Shown piece after piece: positions 8,655-19,353 of a stretch of DNA of 64,000 nucleotides (the first letter of the stretch is position 1; each line of letters begins with the position of its first letter). The DNA is from Methylomonas rapida (GTDB taxonomy: Bacteria; Pseudomonadota; Gammaproteobacteria; Methylococcales; Methylomonadaceae). The notes beneath the pieces were generated by a model. That model saw only the letters and a list, made by a program, of their open reading frames with translations. It was not told the DNA's origin and did no database searches. The position numbers were made by a program, and so were the translations under genes. The DNA is taken from assembly GCF_024360925.2 (NCBI RefSeq), contig NZ_CP113517.1:1674001-1738000 (forward strand), written 5' to 3'.

Positions 8655-9392
8655 ATGATTGATTTAAGCAATACCGTGGGGTTTGCAGTCCATGGCGGTG
8701 GCGATTCGGGAGGAGGGGTCGCCGGAGCCGTGGAGGGTTTTTTGGGGTTTATCGAGAGTTTGTTGAGCTTGTCGCCCGATGCCGTGTTTGAGCGCTTGAT
8801 GCCAGGAATCGCGGTGATGGAGAATCTGCATCCCTTGCTGGTGCATTTTCCGATTGCGCTGTTGTCGTTGTTTTTCCTGCTGGATTTGGTCGGGTCTTTG
8901 GCGGGTAAAGAGCCTTGGCGGCGAGCGGCGGATTGGTTTTTGTATAGTGGTGTATTGTTCGCCGGCCTGACCGTTATTGCGGGATTCGTTGCGGCGGCAT
9001 CGGTTGCTCACGGCGGTGATGTGCATGAGGTCATGGAAAATCATGAGCATCTGGGTGTTTCGGTTTTTGTGCTGTCACTGATATTGGCAGGATGGCGTTA
9101 CCTGGCCAAAGGGGTGATCGCTGGCGCGGCAAACACCCTCCACTTGATCCTGAGTGCCATCTTGACGGGATTGCTGGTATTTACCGCCGATCTGGGGGCT
9201 TCCATGGTGTATGGTTATGGCGTGGCCGTCAGACCGGTGGCCGAGATCAATAAAAATGCCGCTGCCCTTCATCAACATGGCGAGGATTCGGTCTCCGACG
9301 ATCATGATCATGATGACGACGATGAGCGGCAAGAATTCCCTGGAAACCAACCGGGACATCAGCACCACCATAATCATCAACACACCCATTGA
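8655..9392 (+). CDS. DUF2231-like membrane protein with His/Asp-rich tail
   Basis: The product is 245 residues from ATG 8655, preceded by a strong AGGGGGAGAG site; an in-frame ATG at 8616 has no such site. About residues 55-80 begin MENLHPLLVHFPIALLSLFF, the signature of DUF2231 (PF09990) with its membrane-embedded His residues. Three further membrane segments follow (about 95-115, 133-150 and 160-185). The last 45 residues are dense in His and Asp (DDHDHDDDDE, then HQHHHNHQHTH), a probable metal-binding tail. DUF2231 proteins often accompany haem or copper respiratory genes; the function is not established. Confidence 0.72.
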   Translation: MIDLSNTVGFAVHGGGDSGGGVAGAVEGFLGFIESLLSLSPDAVFERLMPGIAVMENLHPLLVHFPIALLSLFFLLDLVGSLAGKEPWRRAADWFLYSGVLFAGLTVIAGFVAAASVAHGGDVHEVMENHEHLGVSVFVLSLILAGWRYLAKGVIAGAANTLHLILSAILTGLLVFTADLGASMVYGYGVAVRPVAEINKNAAALHQHGEDSVSDDHDHDDDDERQEFPGNQPGHQHHHNHQHTH

Positions 9393-9508
9393 GCATGAAG
9401 CCAGGATGCGGGATTCTATCGCGGCGGCAGGCGGTTTTTTTACTAAGGCTAATCACGAAATCGCTTGTGGGTGTGGTATTCTAGCCCGCCTTTTTCATGA
9501 GGGAATTT

Positions 9509-10129
9509 ATGCGCACCCGCGTTAAAATATGCGGCTTTACTCGGGTCGAAGATGCGTTGCAGGCGGCGCATTTGGGGGTCGATGCGATCGGCTTGGTGTT
9601 TTACCCGGCCAGTCCCCGGAATGTTTCAGTGCCCCAGGCCGTCGCGATTGCTCGCGCGCTGCCGGCTTTCGTGACGGTAGTAGGCTTGTTCGTCGATGCC
9701 GAACCTTTTTTTGTGCATGAAGTGCTGCGGCAGGTCAATATCGATTGTCTACAGTTTCATGGCAACGAGACGCCGGAAGCTTGCCGCGGTTACGCTAAGC
9801 CTTATATCAAGGCGATTCGGATGCAGGCAGATACTGACTTGGCGGTACTGGAGCGGCACTATGCCGATGCGGCAGGCTTGCTGCTGGACGCATATCATCC
9901 GGGCATGCAAGGCGGGACCGGTAGCGGATTCGACTGGGAGACGATTCCTGTTGAGCGCAAACTCCCGATTATTTTGGCGGGTGGATTGTCGCCGGAAAAT
10001 GCGGCCTTGGCCGTGCAGCGAGTCAGGCCGTATGCGCTGGATGTCAGTAGCGGGGTCGAATCCGCCAAAGGCATCAAGGATGCGGCAAAAATGGCTGCAT
10101 TTATAAGAATAACCAATCAAGCAACTTAA
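9509..10129 (+). CDS. trpF: Phosphoribosylanthranilate isomerase
   Basis: The product is 206 residues. The start ATG 9509 is preferred because GAGGGA lies 4-9 bases upstream and homologues begin MRTRVKICGFT; an ATG at 9497 lacks a site. The TIM-barrel motifs KICGFTRVEDA (catalytic Cys), QFHGNE, LLLDAYH and ILAGGLSPEN (phosphate binding) are intact. TrpF converts phosphoribosylanthranilate to CdRP, the third step of tryptophan synthesis. It precedes trpB by 6 bp. The trpF-B-A-accD-folC order is usual in gammaproteobacteria. Confidence 0.95.
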   Translation: MRTRVKICGFTRVEDALQAAHLGVDAIGLVFYPASPRNVSVPQAVAIARALPAFVTVVGLFVDAEPFFVHEVLRQVNIDCLQFHGNETPEACRGYAKPYIKAIRMQADTDLAVLERHYADAAGLLLDAYHPGMQGGTGSGFDWETIPVERKLPIILAGGLSPENAALAVQRVRPYALDVSSGVESAKGIKDAAKMAAFIRITNQAT

Positions 10130-10135
10130 ACAACT

Positions 10136-11356
10136 ATGACTGACAAAAACCCTCAAGGGCACAAGTACGATATGCCGGATGCGCGAGGACATTTTGGTCC
10201 GTACGGCGGTATTTTCGTGGCGGAAACGCTGATGCCGGCTATTACCGAATTGAATGAGGCCTATCAACGTTATCTGACGGATGCGGAATTCATCGCCGAA
10301 CTCGATGCCGATTTGCGTGATTATGTCGGCCGGCCATCGCCGCTGTATCATGCCCAGCGCTGGAGCGAGCATCTGGGCGGGGCGCAAATCTATTTGAAGC
10401 GCGAGGACCTCAATCACACGGGGGCCCACAAGGTCAACAATACTGTCGGTCAGGCCTTGCTGGCCAAACGCATGGGCAAGACCCGGATCATCGCCGAAAC
10501 CGGCGCCGGCCAGCACGGCGTGGCGACCGCGACCGTCGCGGCCCGTTTGGGTTTGGAGTGCGTGGTGTACATGGGTGCGGTCGATGTCGCTCGCCAGGCC
10601 CTGAATGTCTATAGAATGAAACTGCTGGGCGCTACCGTGGTTGCGGTCGAATCCGGTTCGAAAACCCTGAAGGATGCCCTCAACGAAGCCTTGCGCGACT
10701 GGGTGACCAATATCGACAACACTTTTTACATCATTGGCACCGTGGCCGGGCCGCATCCTTATCCGGCCATGGTGCGCGACTTCCAGGCCGTGATCGGCCG
10801 CGAAGCCAAACAACAGTGTATCGCGCAAGCCGGCCGTCTGCCGGATGCGCTGGTGGCCTGCGTCGGCGGCGGTTCCAATGCGATTGGCCTGTTTTATCCT
10901 TTCATCGACGACGAAGAGGTCGCGATGTACGGCGTCGAAGCCGCCGGCGATGGTGTCGCAACCGGGCGCCACTCCGCGCCGTTGTGCGCCGGTCGCCCCG
11001 GCGTATTGCACGGCAATCGTACTTATCTGATGGCGGATGACGACGGCGAAATCATCGAAACCCATTCGATTTCCGCGGGTCTGGATTACCCTGGCGTCGG
11101 TCCCGAACATGCCTGGCTGAAAGACACGGGCCGCGCCAATTACGTCAATATCACCGATGACGAAGCCTTGGAAGGCTTCCATGCCTTGACCCGGATGGAA
11201 GGCATCATTCCGGCGCTGGAGTCCAGTCATGCCCTGGCTTACACCATGAAGCTGGCGCCGACCATGCGCAAAGACCAAATCATTATCGTCAACCTGTCAG
11301 GACGCGGTGACAAAGACATGCATACCATCATGCAACGCGAGGGGATCAGTCTATGA
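10136..11356 (+). CDS. trpB: Tryptophan synthase beta chain
   Basis: The product is 406 residues, full length. The PLP lysine lies in [22 protein letters not shown], the substrate glutamate region in [16 protein letters not shown], and the phosphate-cup loop in [12 protein letters not shown]. It condenses indole, channelled from TrpA, with L-serine. The stop overlaps the trpA start by 4 bases, so the two are coupled. Confidence 0.97.
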   Translation: MTDKNPQGHKYDMPDARGHFGPYGGIFVAETLMPAITELNEAYQRYLTDAEFIAELDADLRDYVGRPSPLYHAQRWSEHLGGAQIYLKREDLNHTGAHKVNNTVGQALLAKRMGKTRIIAETGAGQHGVATATVAARLGLECVVYMGAVDVARQALNVYRMKLLGATVVAVESGSKTLKDALNEALRDWVTNIDNTFYIIGTVAGPHPYPAMVRDFQAVIGREAKQQCIAQAGRLPDALVACVGGGSNAIGLFYPFIDDEEVAMYGVEAAGDGVATGRHSAPLCAGRPGVLHGNRTYLMADDDGEIIETHSISAGLDYPGVGPEHAWLKDTGRANYVNITDDEALEGFHALTRMEGIIPALESSHALAYTMKLAPTMRKDQIIIVNLSGRGDKDMHTIMQREGISL

Positions 11357-12156
11357 GCCGCCTTGCTGATAAATTTGCCGAATTGAAAGCCTCGGGCCGT
11401 AAGGCCTTGATTCCGTTCATCACGGCCGGCGACCCTTATCCCGAATTCACCGTACCGATGCTGCACGAGATGGTGGCGGCCGGGGCCGACATCATCGAAT
11501 TGGGGGTGCCGTTTTCCGATCCGATGGCCGACGGCCCGGTCATTCAGCGCGCCAGTGAGCGAGCCTTGGCCCACCATGTCGGTTTGCGCAAGGTATTGTT
11601 GATGGCGATGGAATTTAGAAAAACCGATCAGACCACGCCGCTGGTGCTGATGGGTTATCTGAACCCGATCGAAATCATGGGTTACGAAGATTTTGCCAAT
11701 GCGGTGCAGCGGGCCGATGTCGATGGCGTATTGACGGTGGATTTGCCGCCCGAAGAATCCGAGGCTTGCGTGACGCTGCTACGCGAGCGCGGCATCGATC
11801 AAATCTTCCTGCTGGCGCCGAATACCACCGCCGAACGTATTCAGAAAATGCATGCGGTCGGTAGCGGTTATTTGTATTACGTATCCTTGAAAGGGGTGAC
11901 CGGTGCCGGGCATCTCGATGTGGCGGATGTCGCGGACAAATTGCAATTGATACGCGCCAACACCAGTTTGCCGGTCGGTGTTGGTTTTGGTGTCAAGGAT
12001 GCCGAGACCGCCAAGACCATCGCCAATATTGCCGATGGCGTGGTGGTGGGCAGCGCCTTGATCAGTAAAATCGAGGCCCATCTGGACGATCCGATGCAGG
12101 CGAAACGGGAAATCATAGCTTTATTGAAATCCATGCGCATAGCGATGGATGGTTAA
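11353..12156 (+). CDS. trpA: Tryptophan synthase alpha chain
   Basis: The product is 267 residues. The catalytic Glu lies in [19 protein letters not shown], the catalytic Asp in [13 protein letters not shown], and the phosphate site in [13 protein letters not shown]. TrpA cleaves indole-glycerol phosphate to indole and glyceraldehyde-3-phosphate. ATGA overlap with trpB; 24 bp before accD. Confidence 0.97.
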   Translation: MSRLADKFAELKASGRKALIPFITAGDPYPEFTVPMLHEMVAAGADIIELGVPFSDPMADGPVIQRASERALAHHVGLRKVLLMAMEFRKTDQTTPLVLMGYLNPIEIMGYEDFANAVQRADVDGVLTVDLPPEESEACVTLLRERGIDQIFLLAPNTTAERIQKMHAVGSGYLYYVSLKGVTGAGHLDVADVADKLQLIRANTSLPVGVGFGVKDAETAKTIANIADGVVVGSALISKIEAHLDDPMQAKREIIALLKSMRIAMDG

Positions 12157-12180
12157 GAATTCAAGCGGAGTAGACAGCGA

Positions 12181-13101
12181 ATGAGTTGGTTTGAAAAATT
12201 GGTGCCGTCCGTCATTAGAACCGATAGTGCGGAAAAAAAGACCAATGTGCCGGAAGGCCTGTGGAATAAATGTCCCAGTTGCGACGCAATTTTGTTTAAT
12301 GCGGAATTGGTGAAAAATTTTAGCGTCTGTCCTAAATGTGACCATCATTTACGCATTTCCGCGCGCACGCGCCTGGATTTGTTCCTGGATGAAGGCGAAC
12401 GCATCGAGATCGGCGCGGGCTTGAAACCCAGCGATCCCTTGAAATTCAAGGACAGCAAGCGCTACAAGGACCGAATCAGCCAGGCGCAGAAGCAAAGTAA
12501 CGAAAACGATGCCTTGGTGGTCATGAAAGGAAGTCTGAAAGGGCGGGGCATCGTGGCGGCCGCGTTTGATTTCAACTTCATGGGCGGTTCGATGGGCTCC
12601 GTGGTTGGTGAGCGTTTTGTGCGCGGCGTCAATCAAAGTTTGCAAGACCGGATTCCGTTCATCGTGTTTACCGCCAGCGGCGGCGCCAGAATGCAAGAGT
12701 CCCTGTATTCGCTGTTCCAGATGAGCAAGACCAGTGCCGCGTTGACGCGTTTGGCCGATGCCGGCATTCCTTATATCTCGTTCATGACCGATCCCACCAT
12801 GGGAGGCGTGTCCGCCAGTTTGGCCATGCTGGGTGACATCAACGTCGCCGAGCCGGACGCCTTGATCGGTTTTGCCGGTCCCCGGGTGATCGAGCAAACC
12901 GTGCGGGAAAAGCTGCCCGAAGGCTTTCAGCGTAGCGAATTTTTGCAAGAGCACGGCGCGATCGATATGATCATCGACAGACGCGAAATGCGCGAGAAAA
13001 TAGCCAGTGTCCTTTCCATTCTTTACCCACATGTCGATAGCGCCAGTCAAGAACCGGAATCACAAAGTCTGATCAACGAAAGCGAAGTATTCGTTAATTA
13101 G
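12181..13101 (+). CDS. accD: Acetyl-CoA carboxylase carboxyltransferase beta subunit
   Basis: The product is 306 residues. The N-terminal zinc ribbon has Cys at 31, 34, 50 and 53. The crotonase-like core includes [22 protein letters not shown] and [20 protein letters not shown]. It forms the alpha2beta2 carboxyltransferase with AccA (not in this window) and makes malonyl-CoA. RBS CGGAG at 12165-12169. The next gene, folC, starts 6 bp after the stop. Confidence 0.97.
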   Translation: MSWFEKLVPSVIRTDSAEKKTNVPEGLWNKCPSCDAILFNAELVKNFSVCPKCDHHLRISARTRLDLFLDEGERIEIGAGLKPSDPLKFKDSKRYKDRISQAQKQSNENDALVVMKGSLKGRGIVAAAFDFNFMGGSMGSVVGERFVRGVNQSLQDRIPFIVFTASGGARMQESLYSLFQMSKTSAALTRLADAGIPYISFMTDPTMGGVSASLAMLGDINVAEPDALIGFAGPRVIEQTVREKLPEGFQRSEFLQEHGAIDMIIDRREMREKIASVLSILYPHVDSASQEPESQSLINESEVFVN

Positions 13102-13107
13102 CCCGCG

Positions 13108-14373
13108 ATGGCGCGCTTTCAAGCGTTGGGTGACTGGCTGGCCTGGCAGGAACAGTTTCATCCACGACCGATAGATTTAGGCCTGGATAGAGTCGCTGGA
13201 GTTTATGCCAGCCTCGATCCCAAGCCTGACACGATACCGACGATCACCGTTGCCGGCACCAACGGCAAGGGTTCCTGCGTCGCCTTCCTGGAGGCGATCT
13301 ACAAGGCGCAAGGTTATCGTGTCGGCGCCTATACCTCGCCGCACATTCTCAAGTATAACGAGCGCATCAGGATCGATGGCCTGCCGGTAGCCGATGATGA
13401 TATTTGCGCGGCGTTCGAGCGTATCGACGCGGTGCGGGGCGATACCAGCCTGAGTTATTTCGAGTTTGGCACGCTTGCGGCGCTGGATATATTCAGCAGA
13501 AACGACGTTGAAGTAAGGATTTTGGAAGTCGGTCTGGGCGGGCGGCTGGACGCCGTGAATATCGTCGACCCCGCCGCGGCCATCGTGACGACCATTGCGA
13601 TCGATCACGTCGATTGGCTGGGGCATACCGAGGAAGCCATTGGCCGGGAAAAAGCGGGCATATTTCGTCAAGCGACCCCGGCTATCGTGGGCGACCGGAA
13701 CCCGCCAAATTCTTTGTTGCAAAGCGCAAGGGACAAACAAGCGGAACTGATGCAAATCGGCCAGGCGTTCGATTATCGTAAACAGGCGGATGGCTGGGAT
13801 TGGTTTTGCGATCGGCTAAAATTGACCGACTTGCCCGAGCCGAATTTGCAGGGTGAACACCAATTTCACAACGCCTCGGCGGTCATTATGGCTGTAATGT
13901 GTCTACAGGGACGATTGCCGGTTGACGAGCAGGCGATTCGGCAAGGTCTGACCACGGCGAGATTGCAGGGACGCTTTCAACTGATCGCGGGAACGACACC
14001 GATTTTGCTGGATGTAGGGCACAATCCGCAAGCGGTGCAAACGTTGCTGGATTATTTGCGGGAACACTTTCCCTCGGTTAAGGTGCATGCGGTGTTCGCG
14101 ATGATGAAGGACAAGGACATACCGGGGGTGTTGGCAATCATGCGCGAGCGCGTGGCGCAATGGTACTTGGCGCCGCTGAAAAATCCGCGCGCCGCCAGCG
14201 AAGAATTATTGACAAGTTATTTTCGACAACAAGATGTCACCAGTGTGAACCATGGCTATGCCGATTTTTCGGCGGCGTTCGAAGATGCCCGCCGGCATGC
14301 GTTGCCGGGCGAGTTGATTTTGATCTTCGGTTCTTTTTTTCTGGTGTCTGAATATTTATCCCATTTTTCGTAG
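13108..14373 (+). CDS. folC: Folylpolyglutamate/dihydrofolate synthase
   Basis: The product is 421 residues. It has the Mur-ligase P-loop VAGTNGKGSCVAFLEA, the family motif YTSPHILKYNERIRI, the LEVGLGGRLDAVN metal/ATP region and a C-terminal domain with DVGHNPQA. In bacteria it both makes dihydrofolate from dihydropteroate and adds glutamates. It occupies the conserved accD-folC-dedD slot. Confidence 0.95.
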   Translation: MARFQALGDWLAWQEQFHPRPIDLGLDRVAGVYASLDPKPDTIPTITVAGTNGKGSCVAFLEAIYKAQGYRVGAYTSPHILKYNERIRIDGLPVADDDICAAFERIDAVRGDTSLSYFEFGTLAALDIFSRNDVEVRILEVGLGGRLDAVNIVDPAAAIVTTIAIDHVDWLGHTEEAIGREKAGIFRQATPAIVGDRNPPNSLLQSARDKQAELMQIGQAFDYRKQADGWDWFCDRLKLTDLPEPNLQGEHQFHNASAVIMAVMCLQGRLPVDEQAIRQGLTTARLQGRFQLIAGTTPILLDVGHNPQAVQTLLDYLREHFPSVKVHAVFAMMKDKDIPGVLAIMRERVAQWYLAPLKNPRAASEELLTSYFRQQDVTSVNHGYADFSAAFEDARRHALPGELILIFGSFFLVSEYLSHFS

Positions 14374-14384
14374 AGGTGATGAAG

Positions 14385-15155
14385 ATGGATCAAGAGTTGA
14401 AGCAACGATTGATTGGCGCCGCTGTCATTACGGCCCTGGCGGCTATTTTTGTGCCGATGTTATTCGATGATCCTATCGATGAATCCGGTAAAAGTGTCAA
14501 TGAATTAAAGATTCCGGAATTGCCGGCCAAGGCGCAGGACGTTGAGATCATGCCGTTGCCGGAAAAGGCGGAAGACGTGACGACCGTTGCGCCGATGGAA
14601 AAGCCGGAGCCGCCCGCGCCGGCCGTGGTGTATGAGGGCGATGAGGAGGCCGATATGGACATGGCGCCCGCCCGTCCCCGTGCAATGATCACGGAAAAGG
14701 AAACCGCGCCGGTGCCGAAAGCAGTCGCGCCCGCGTCCGCGCCGCGGACTGTCGCGCCTCAATTGAACGTGGCCGATGAAGAGGACGTCAGCGTACCGCC
14801 TCAGCCGGCCGCGACCAAGCCCGTTAAAGCACCGGCACCCGTGGCCGAAGCACCGGTCAAGCCAAGCAAGCCGGCGCTCGTCGAGCCTGCGCCCAAGCCT
14901 TCGATCGCGGCGGAATCCGCGACCACGCGCTGGTATTTGAACGCGGGTTCCTTCAGTCAAAAGGCCAACGCGCAGACGATGCTGGAAAACTTGAAGAAAC
15001 AAGGTTTCGCGGCTTCAATCAAGGAAGTGGCCGGGGAAAAAGGCTCTATTTATAAAGTCAGGGTTGGACCGATGCTGGATAAGGCCAAGGCGCAAGAAAT
15101 CAAGGCCAAGCTGGCCCAGATCAACGTCAACAGCTTTGTTTCCGGAGACGAGTAA
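14385..15155 (+). CDS. dedD: DedD-like SPOR-domain inner-membrane protein
   Basis: The product is 256 residues. ATG 14385 is chosen because GAGGTGA (14373-14379) lies at the right distance and homologues start MDQxLKQRL. One N-terminal membrane helix (about 9-25) is followed by a long Pro/Ala/Lys linker (about 40-185). The C-terminal SPOR domain (about 187-256: WYLNAGSFSQKANAQTMLENL to VRVGPMLDKAKAQEIKAKL) binds denuded peptidoglycan at the septum. DedD is a septal-ring protein in E. coli. The linker is rich in low-complexity PAPVAEAPVKPSKP-type segments. Confidence 0.88.
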   Translation: MDQELKQRLIGAAVITALAAIFVPMLFDDPIDESGKSVNELKIPELPAKAQDVEIMPLPEKAEDVTTVAPMEKPEPPAPAVVYEGDEEADMDMAPARPRAMITEKETAPVPKAVAPASAPRTVAPQLNVADEEDVSVPPQPAATKPVKAPAPVAEAPVKPSKPALVEPAPKPSIAAESATTRWYLNAGSFSQKANAQTMLENLKKQGFAASIKEVAGEKGSIYKVRVGPMLDKAKAQEIKAKLAQINVNSFVSGDE

Positions 15156-15187
15156 TCGAGTTCTCGCTGGTTAGAAAAGGCTTGATG

Positions 15188-15706
15188 ATGTCGGACGTAT
15201 TGAATTTCGACAAGATGATCTGGATAGACTATGCCATCCTCGGTTTGGTGTCGATTTCCGCGATCATCGGTTTGATTCGGGGGTTCATCAAGGAAGCCTT
15301 CGCGCTGCTGACCTGGATGGTCGCGATAGGCGTGGGCTGGCATTACAGCCGGGATTTCGCGGTATTGTTGCGGAATCAGATCGACTATCCTTCCGCACGT
15401 ATTGCGACAGCCTTTATTCTGTTGTTTGTCATGACGCTGGTCTTGGGCGGTCTGATTAGTTTCATACTGAATCATTTGATCGAAAAAACCGGCTTGAGCG
15501 GCACCGACCGCCTGGTGGGAATGGTGTTCGGCATCGCCCGCGGCGCGGTACTGGTTGCCTTGCTCGTGATGCTGGCCGGCGTCACTCCATTGCCCGAAGA
15601 TCCCTGGTGGAAACAGTCAAGGCTGATTCCGCCCTTCCAATCTTTCGCCGTCTGGCTGAAAGACCATATCCCGTCCGATTTGGCGGGCTACATTCATTAT
15701 CGTTAG
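15188..15706 (+). CDS. cvpA: CvpA family membrane protein
   Basis: The product is 172 residues. The exact start is uncertain: TTG 15182, ATG 15185 and ATG 15188 are consecutive, and AAAAGG at 15175-15180 best suits 15188. Four membrane segments are visible (about 10-30, 32-52, 65-85 and 105-125), with the family motif IGLIRGFIKEAFALLTW near the N-terminus. CvpA is required for colicin V production and envelope integrity in enterics and usually precedes purF, as it does here with a 15-bp gap. Confidence 0.9.
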   Translation: MSDVLNFDKMIWIDYAILGLVSISAIIGLIRGFIKEAFALLTWMVAIGVGWHYSRDFAVLLRNQIDYPSARIATAFILLFVMTLVLGGLISFILNHLIEKTGLSGTDRLVGMVFGIARGAVLVALLVMLAGVTPLPEDPWWKQSRLIPPFQSFAVWLKDHIPSDLAGYIHYR

Positions 15707-15721
15707 TTCATTAGGTTTGCT

Positions 15722-17224
15722 ATGTGTGGTATTGCCGCGATTGTTTCCAATCAAAATGTCAATCAGGAATTGTATGATGCCTTAACCGTGTTGCAGCACC
15801 GTGGCCAGGATGCCGCCGGCATTGCAACCTGCGAAGGTTCGAGGCTGCATTTGCGTAAGGAAAATGGCTTGACCCGTGATGTGTTTTCCGCCGAGGAAAT
15901 GCTGAGGCTGAAAGGCAACATGGGAATTGCCCATGTCAGATACCCGACCGCGGGTTGCACCAGCGCCGAGGAAGCGCAGCCGTTTTATGTGAACTCACCG
16001 TTCGGATTGACCTTGGCGCATAACGGTAATTTGACCAACACCGAAGAATTGAAGGTGCAGGTGTTCGTCGACGACCAGCGCCATATCAACACCGAATCGG
16101 ATTCCGAAGTATTGTTGAACGTATTCGCCCACGAACTGGCCGAAGCCGGCAAGCTGACCCTGACCGTCGATGACGTGTTCAAGGCGGTCAGCGCCGTGCA
16201 TAGACGTTGCCGTGGCGCTTATGCGGTAGTGGTAATGATCGCCGGTTTCGGCATCCTGGGTTTTCGCGATCCGCACGGCATTCGTCCGATCGTGTTTGGT
16301 GAGCGCAAAGGCGACGATGGTTTTACCGACTACATGATCGCTTCGGAAAGCGTAGCCCTGGACGTGCTGGATTTTCGCTTGATCCGCGATATTGCGCCGG
16401 GCGAGGCGGTATTCATCGAGACTTCGGGCAAATTGCATATCAAGCAGTGCGCCGAAAAGACCAATCATTGCCCCTGCATCTTTGAATACGTCTATTTCGC
16501 CCGTCCCGATTCCATCATCGATAACATTTCGGTCTATAAGGCCCGCATGCGCATGGGCAAGAAACTGGCAAAAAAAATCCAGAAGGAATGGCCGAATCAC
16601 GACATCGATGTGGTCATTCCGATTCCCGATACCAGCCGCACGGCCGCGCTGCAAATCGCGCATGAATTGGGCGTCAAATTCCGCGAAGGTTTCATGAAAA
16701 ACCGTTACATCGGGCGTACCTTCATCATGCCTGGACAGAAAATGCGCAAGAAATCGGTCAAGCAAAAACTCAACGCGATTTCGCTGGAATTTGCCGGCAA
16801 GAATGTGTTGTTGGTCGACGATTCCGTCGTGCGCGGCACCACATCCGAGCAGATCATTCAAATGGCCCGCGATGCCGGCGCGAAAAAAGTTTATTTTGCC
16901 TCCGCGGCGCCGCCAGTGCGCTATCCCAATGTTTACGGCATCGACATGCCGGCGGCGCGTGAGTTGATCGCCCATGGCCGCACCGAACAAGAGGTTTGCG
17001 ATGCGATAAAAGCCGACAAGCTAATCTATCAGGATCTGGAAGATCTGATCGATGCGGTGGGCAAGGGCAATCCGAACATCAAACAGTTCGATACCTCGTG
17101 TTTCAGCCATGAATATGTCACCGGCGACATCGATGATGAATATTTGGCTCGAATCGAGGCTCTGCGCAACGATGGTGCGCAAGAGCGCAGAAATGCACCG
17201 ATCAGCGCCATCGCACAAAAATGA
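15722..17224 (+). CDS. purF: Amidophosphoribosyltransferase
   Basis: The product is 500 residues. The N-terminal nucleophile is Cys2 (MCGIAAIV). The glutaminase domain includes [22 protein letters not shown] and LAHNGNLTN; the PRPP-binding loop is [14 protein letters not shown]. It catalyses the first committed step of purine synthesis. The stop overlaps the metZ start (ATGA). Confidence 0.97.
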   Translation: MCGIAAIVSNQNVNQELYDALTVLQHRGQDAAGIATCEGSRLHLRKENGLTRDVFSAEEMLRLKGNMGIAHVRYPTAGCTSAEEAQPFYVNSPFGLTLAHNGNLTNTEELKVQVFVDDQRHINTESDSEVLLNVFAHELAEAGKLTLTVDDVFKAVSAVHRRCRGAYAVVVMIAGFGILGFRDPHGIRPIVFGERKGDDGFTDYMIASESVALDVLDFRLIRDIAPGEAVFIETSGKLHIKQCAEKTNHCPCIFEYVYFARPDSIIDNISVYKARMRMGKKLAKKIQKEWPNHDIDVVIPIPDTSRTAALQIAHELGVKFREGFMKNRYIGRTFIMPGQKMRKKSVKQKLNAISLEFAGKNVLLVDDSVVRGTTSEQIIQMARDAGAKKVYFASAAPPVRYPNVYGIDMPAARELIAHGRTEQEVCDAIKADKLIYQDLEDLIDAVGKGNPNIKQFDTSCFSHEYVTGDIDDEYLARIEALRNDGAQERRNAPISAIAQK

Positions 17225-18417
17225 CGGATCAAGACATGACAGATTTCGATTGGCAACAATACGCCCAGGAAACCCAGGCCATCAGGGTTGGGCATAAACG
17301 CACGCACGAAGATGAACATAGCATCGCGATTTTCGCGACCTCGAGTTACGTGTTCGAATCGGCGGAACAGGCTTCTTTACGCTTTACCGGCAAACAGCCG
17401 GGCAATATCTATTCCCGCTTCACCAATCCGACGGTCAGCGCCTTTCAGGATAGGCTGGCCTTGATGGAAAAGGGCGAACGCTGTCTGGCGTTTTCCTCCG
17501 GCATGGCCGCGATCATGGCGGTCGGCATGGGGTTGCTGAAAGCTGGCGATCATGTGGTTTGCTCGCGCGGCGTGTTCGGTAATACCGTGCTGACGTTTCA
17601 AAATTATTTCGCCAAATTCGGCGTGACGACGGATTTCGTCAATCTGACGGATTTGTCGGCCTGGGAAGCGGCGATCAAACCGAATACGCGGTTTTTGTTT
17701 CTGGAAACCCCGTCCAATCCGTTGATCGAGATCGCCGATATTCAGGCCTTGGCCGACATTGCCCATAGTCATGATTGTCTGTTGGTCGTGGATAATTGTT
17801 TCTGTACCCCGGTTTTGCAACAACCTTTGGCCTTGGGCGCGGATCTGGTGATTCAATCGGCCACCAAATTCATCGACGGACAAGGGCGTTGCGTCGGTGG
17901 GGCGGTGATCGGTAGCGAGGCCTTGATCGAAAAAGATATTTACCCGTATTTGCGTACCGGCGGTGCCACGATGAGCCCGTTCAACGCCTGGGTGTTTTTA
18001 TCGGGACTGGAAACCCTGGCGCTGCGTATGAAAGCGCATTGCGACAACGCGTTTGAGCTGGCGAAGTGGCTGGAGCAGCAACCCGCGGTGGCGAAAGTGC
18101 ATTATCCGGGCCTGGCATCGCATGCTCAACATGAACTGGCGAAACGTCAGCAGAGCCATTTCGGCGCGGTGGTTAGTTTCGAACTGACCGGCGGTCAAGA
18201 GCAGGCCTGGCGTTTGATCGATTCAACCCGAATGTTGTCGATTACCGCGAATCTGGGCGACGTCAAAACCACGATCACGCATCCTGCCACCACCACGCAC
18301 GGCAGACTTAGCCCTGAAGCCAGAGCCGAGGCGGGCATCAAGGATAGCCTGGTCAGAATATCGGTGGGTCTGGAAAATCTGGAAGATATTAAAAACGACT
18401 TGCGAAGAGGCTTATAG
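17221..18417 (+). CDS. metZ: O-succinylhomoserine sulfhydrylase
   Basis: The product is 398 residues of the Cys/Met-metabolism PLP family. The PLP lysine is about K216 in [38 protein letters not shown] and the C-terminal [12 protein letters not shown] motif are typical. The purF-metZ pairing is common in gammaproteobacteria and supports MetZ, with direct sulfide incorporation to homocysteine, over MetB. The ATGA overlap with purF makes it the last gene of the cluster. The alternative name, cystathionine gamma-synthase, cannot be fully excluded from sequence. Confidence 0.88.
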   Translation: MTDQDMTDFDWQQYAQETQAIRVGHKRTHEDEHSIAIFATSSYVFESAEQASLRFTGKQPGNIYSRFTNPTVSAFQDRLALMEKGERCLAFSSGMAAIMAVGMGLLKAGDHVVCSRGVFGNTVLTFQNYFAKFGVTTDFVNLTDLSAWEAAIKPNTRFLFLETPSNPLIEIADIQALADIAHSHDCLLVVDNCFCTPVLQQPLALGADLVIQSATKFIDGQGRCVGGAVIGSEALIEKDIYPYLRTGGATMSPFNAWVFLSGLETLALRMKAHCDNAFELAKWLEQQPAVAKVHYPGLASHAQHELAKRQQSHFGAVVSFELTGGQEQAWRLIDSTRMLSITANLGDVKTTITHPATTTHGRLSPEARAEAGIKDSLVRISVGLENLEDIKNDLRRGL

Positions 18418-18623
18418 AAACTCTGAAAGTCAGGGCGGGAGCGTGGCCCTGGCTGCACATGAGGTTGGGTTGTTTTTGGATATAAGGCTTTAGCTGCCGC
18501 ACAGGCGCTTGAGTTCGCCGAACGGAGTCGAGGCGAACGATGAAACTGGGCTTGCCTGATTACCGAAATTCGAAAATAAGCTATCTTTGATGCATCTTGA
18601 TGGATTAATACGGAATTGCGTGC

Positions 18624-19202
18624 ATGTTTCGAGAAAGAAGAGAGTACAGAAAAAAATTCAATGCCTTCGGACAATTGCACATCGGGGGGGAGGTGCTGCA
18701 ATTCAATTGCTACGACGTTTCTGTAAAGGGAGCGATGATAGAAGTGTCGCCAGGCGAATTATTGGCGAGCGTGGCCGATTTCGAAGCGTTTTTGCGGGAA
18801 GACAGGCGCGCGGAAATTTTCATAGGCGAGTTGATGCTGGCCGGTGAAGTCAGAATCGTTTGGGTGCGCGAGGAACGTGGCCGTCTCTATATGGGGCTGG
18901 AATTCGAAACAGTGGTCCATAACGCGGAAAAACTCTGGATCAAGCGGCGAGGTTACCGCCAGACCAAGCCTTTTACCGCCGAACTCTTTATCGACAACGA
19001 GCGTTTGCTGGTGGAGGGTATCAACCGTTCCAACGATGGCTTATGCGTCCAATCAAACAAGCCGCATCGCCCAATCAAGACCAATACGCCGGTCAAACTA
19101 CAAATCAAGGAATTTGGTTTGGCCGCGCTGGGCAAGGTGGTTTGGGTGGGCGATGAGGACGATTCGACCAAATTGGGATTGCAAATCGTCTCCATCCTGT
19201 AA
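18624..19202 (+). CDS. Tandem PilZ-like protein, putative c-di-GMP receptor
   Basis: The product is 192 residues from ATG 18624. It begins with RERREYRK, an arginine-rich start like the RxxxR of PilZ domains, followed 20 or so residues later by YDVSVKGAMIEV, which fits the D/NxSxxG element. A second, weaker copy follows: RRGYRQTKPF then INRSNDGLCVQS (NxSxxG-like). The whole thus looks like two PilZ barrels in tandem, the first with the better ligand motif. It stands alone between metZ and a palindromic repeat. Binding of c-di-GMP is inference from these short motifs. Confidence 0.6.
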   Translation: MFRERREYRKKFNAFGQLHIGGEVLQFNCYDVSVKGAMIEVSPGELLASVADFEAFLREDRRAEIFIGELMLAGEVRIVWVREERGRLYMGLEFETVVHNAEKLWIKRRGYRQTKPFTAELFIDNERLLVEGINRSNDGLCVQSNKPHRPIKTNTPVKLQIKEFGLAALGKVVWVGDEDDSTKLGLQIVSIL

Positions 19203-19317
19203 GGAATGTGTGAGAAATAAGCTTGGCAATTGGTAGGTGTCAATTCATTCGCACTGCGCGGATAAATCCGCACCTACACCGAATACTTGCATAGGTTATT
19301 TCATGTTCATTCCTAAC
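19203..19317. repeat. Palindromic repeat family A, copy 1
   Basis: About 115 bp, framed by GGAATGTGTGAGAAATAAGC and GTTCATTCCTAAC. The core is a GTAGGTG...ATTCATTCGCAC / GCGGATAAATCCGCACCTAC double hairpin. Other copies: 30237-30350 (same orientation), 35481-35582 and 63463-63577 (inverted), and a degenerate one near 39870. Confidence 0.7.
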
Positions 19318-19353
19318 AGCATATTCGCGCCGTTTAGCCACTGACTTATTGGC

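Noticed and set aside
9749..11278. A 509-codon open frame on the minus strand
   Set aside because: It lies antisense to trpF and trpB, has low-complexity His/Gln/Arg-rich composition and matches no family; it is a codon-bias shadow in a G+C-rich genome.
15995..16990. A 331-codon open frame on the minus strand
   Set aside because: Antisense to purF, which is complete and certain.
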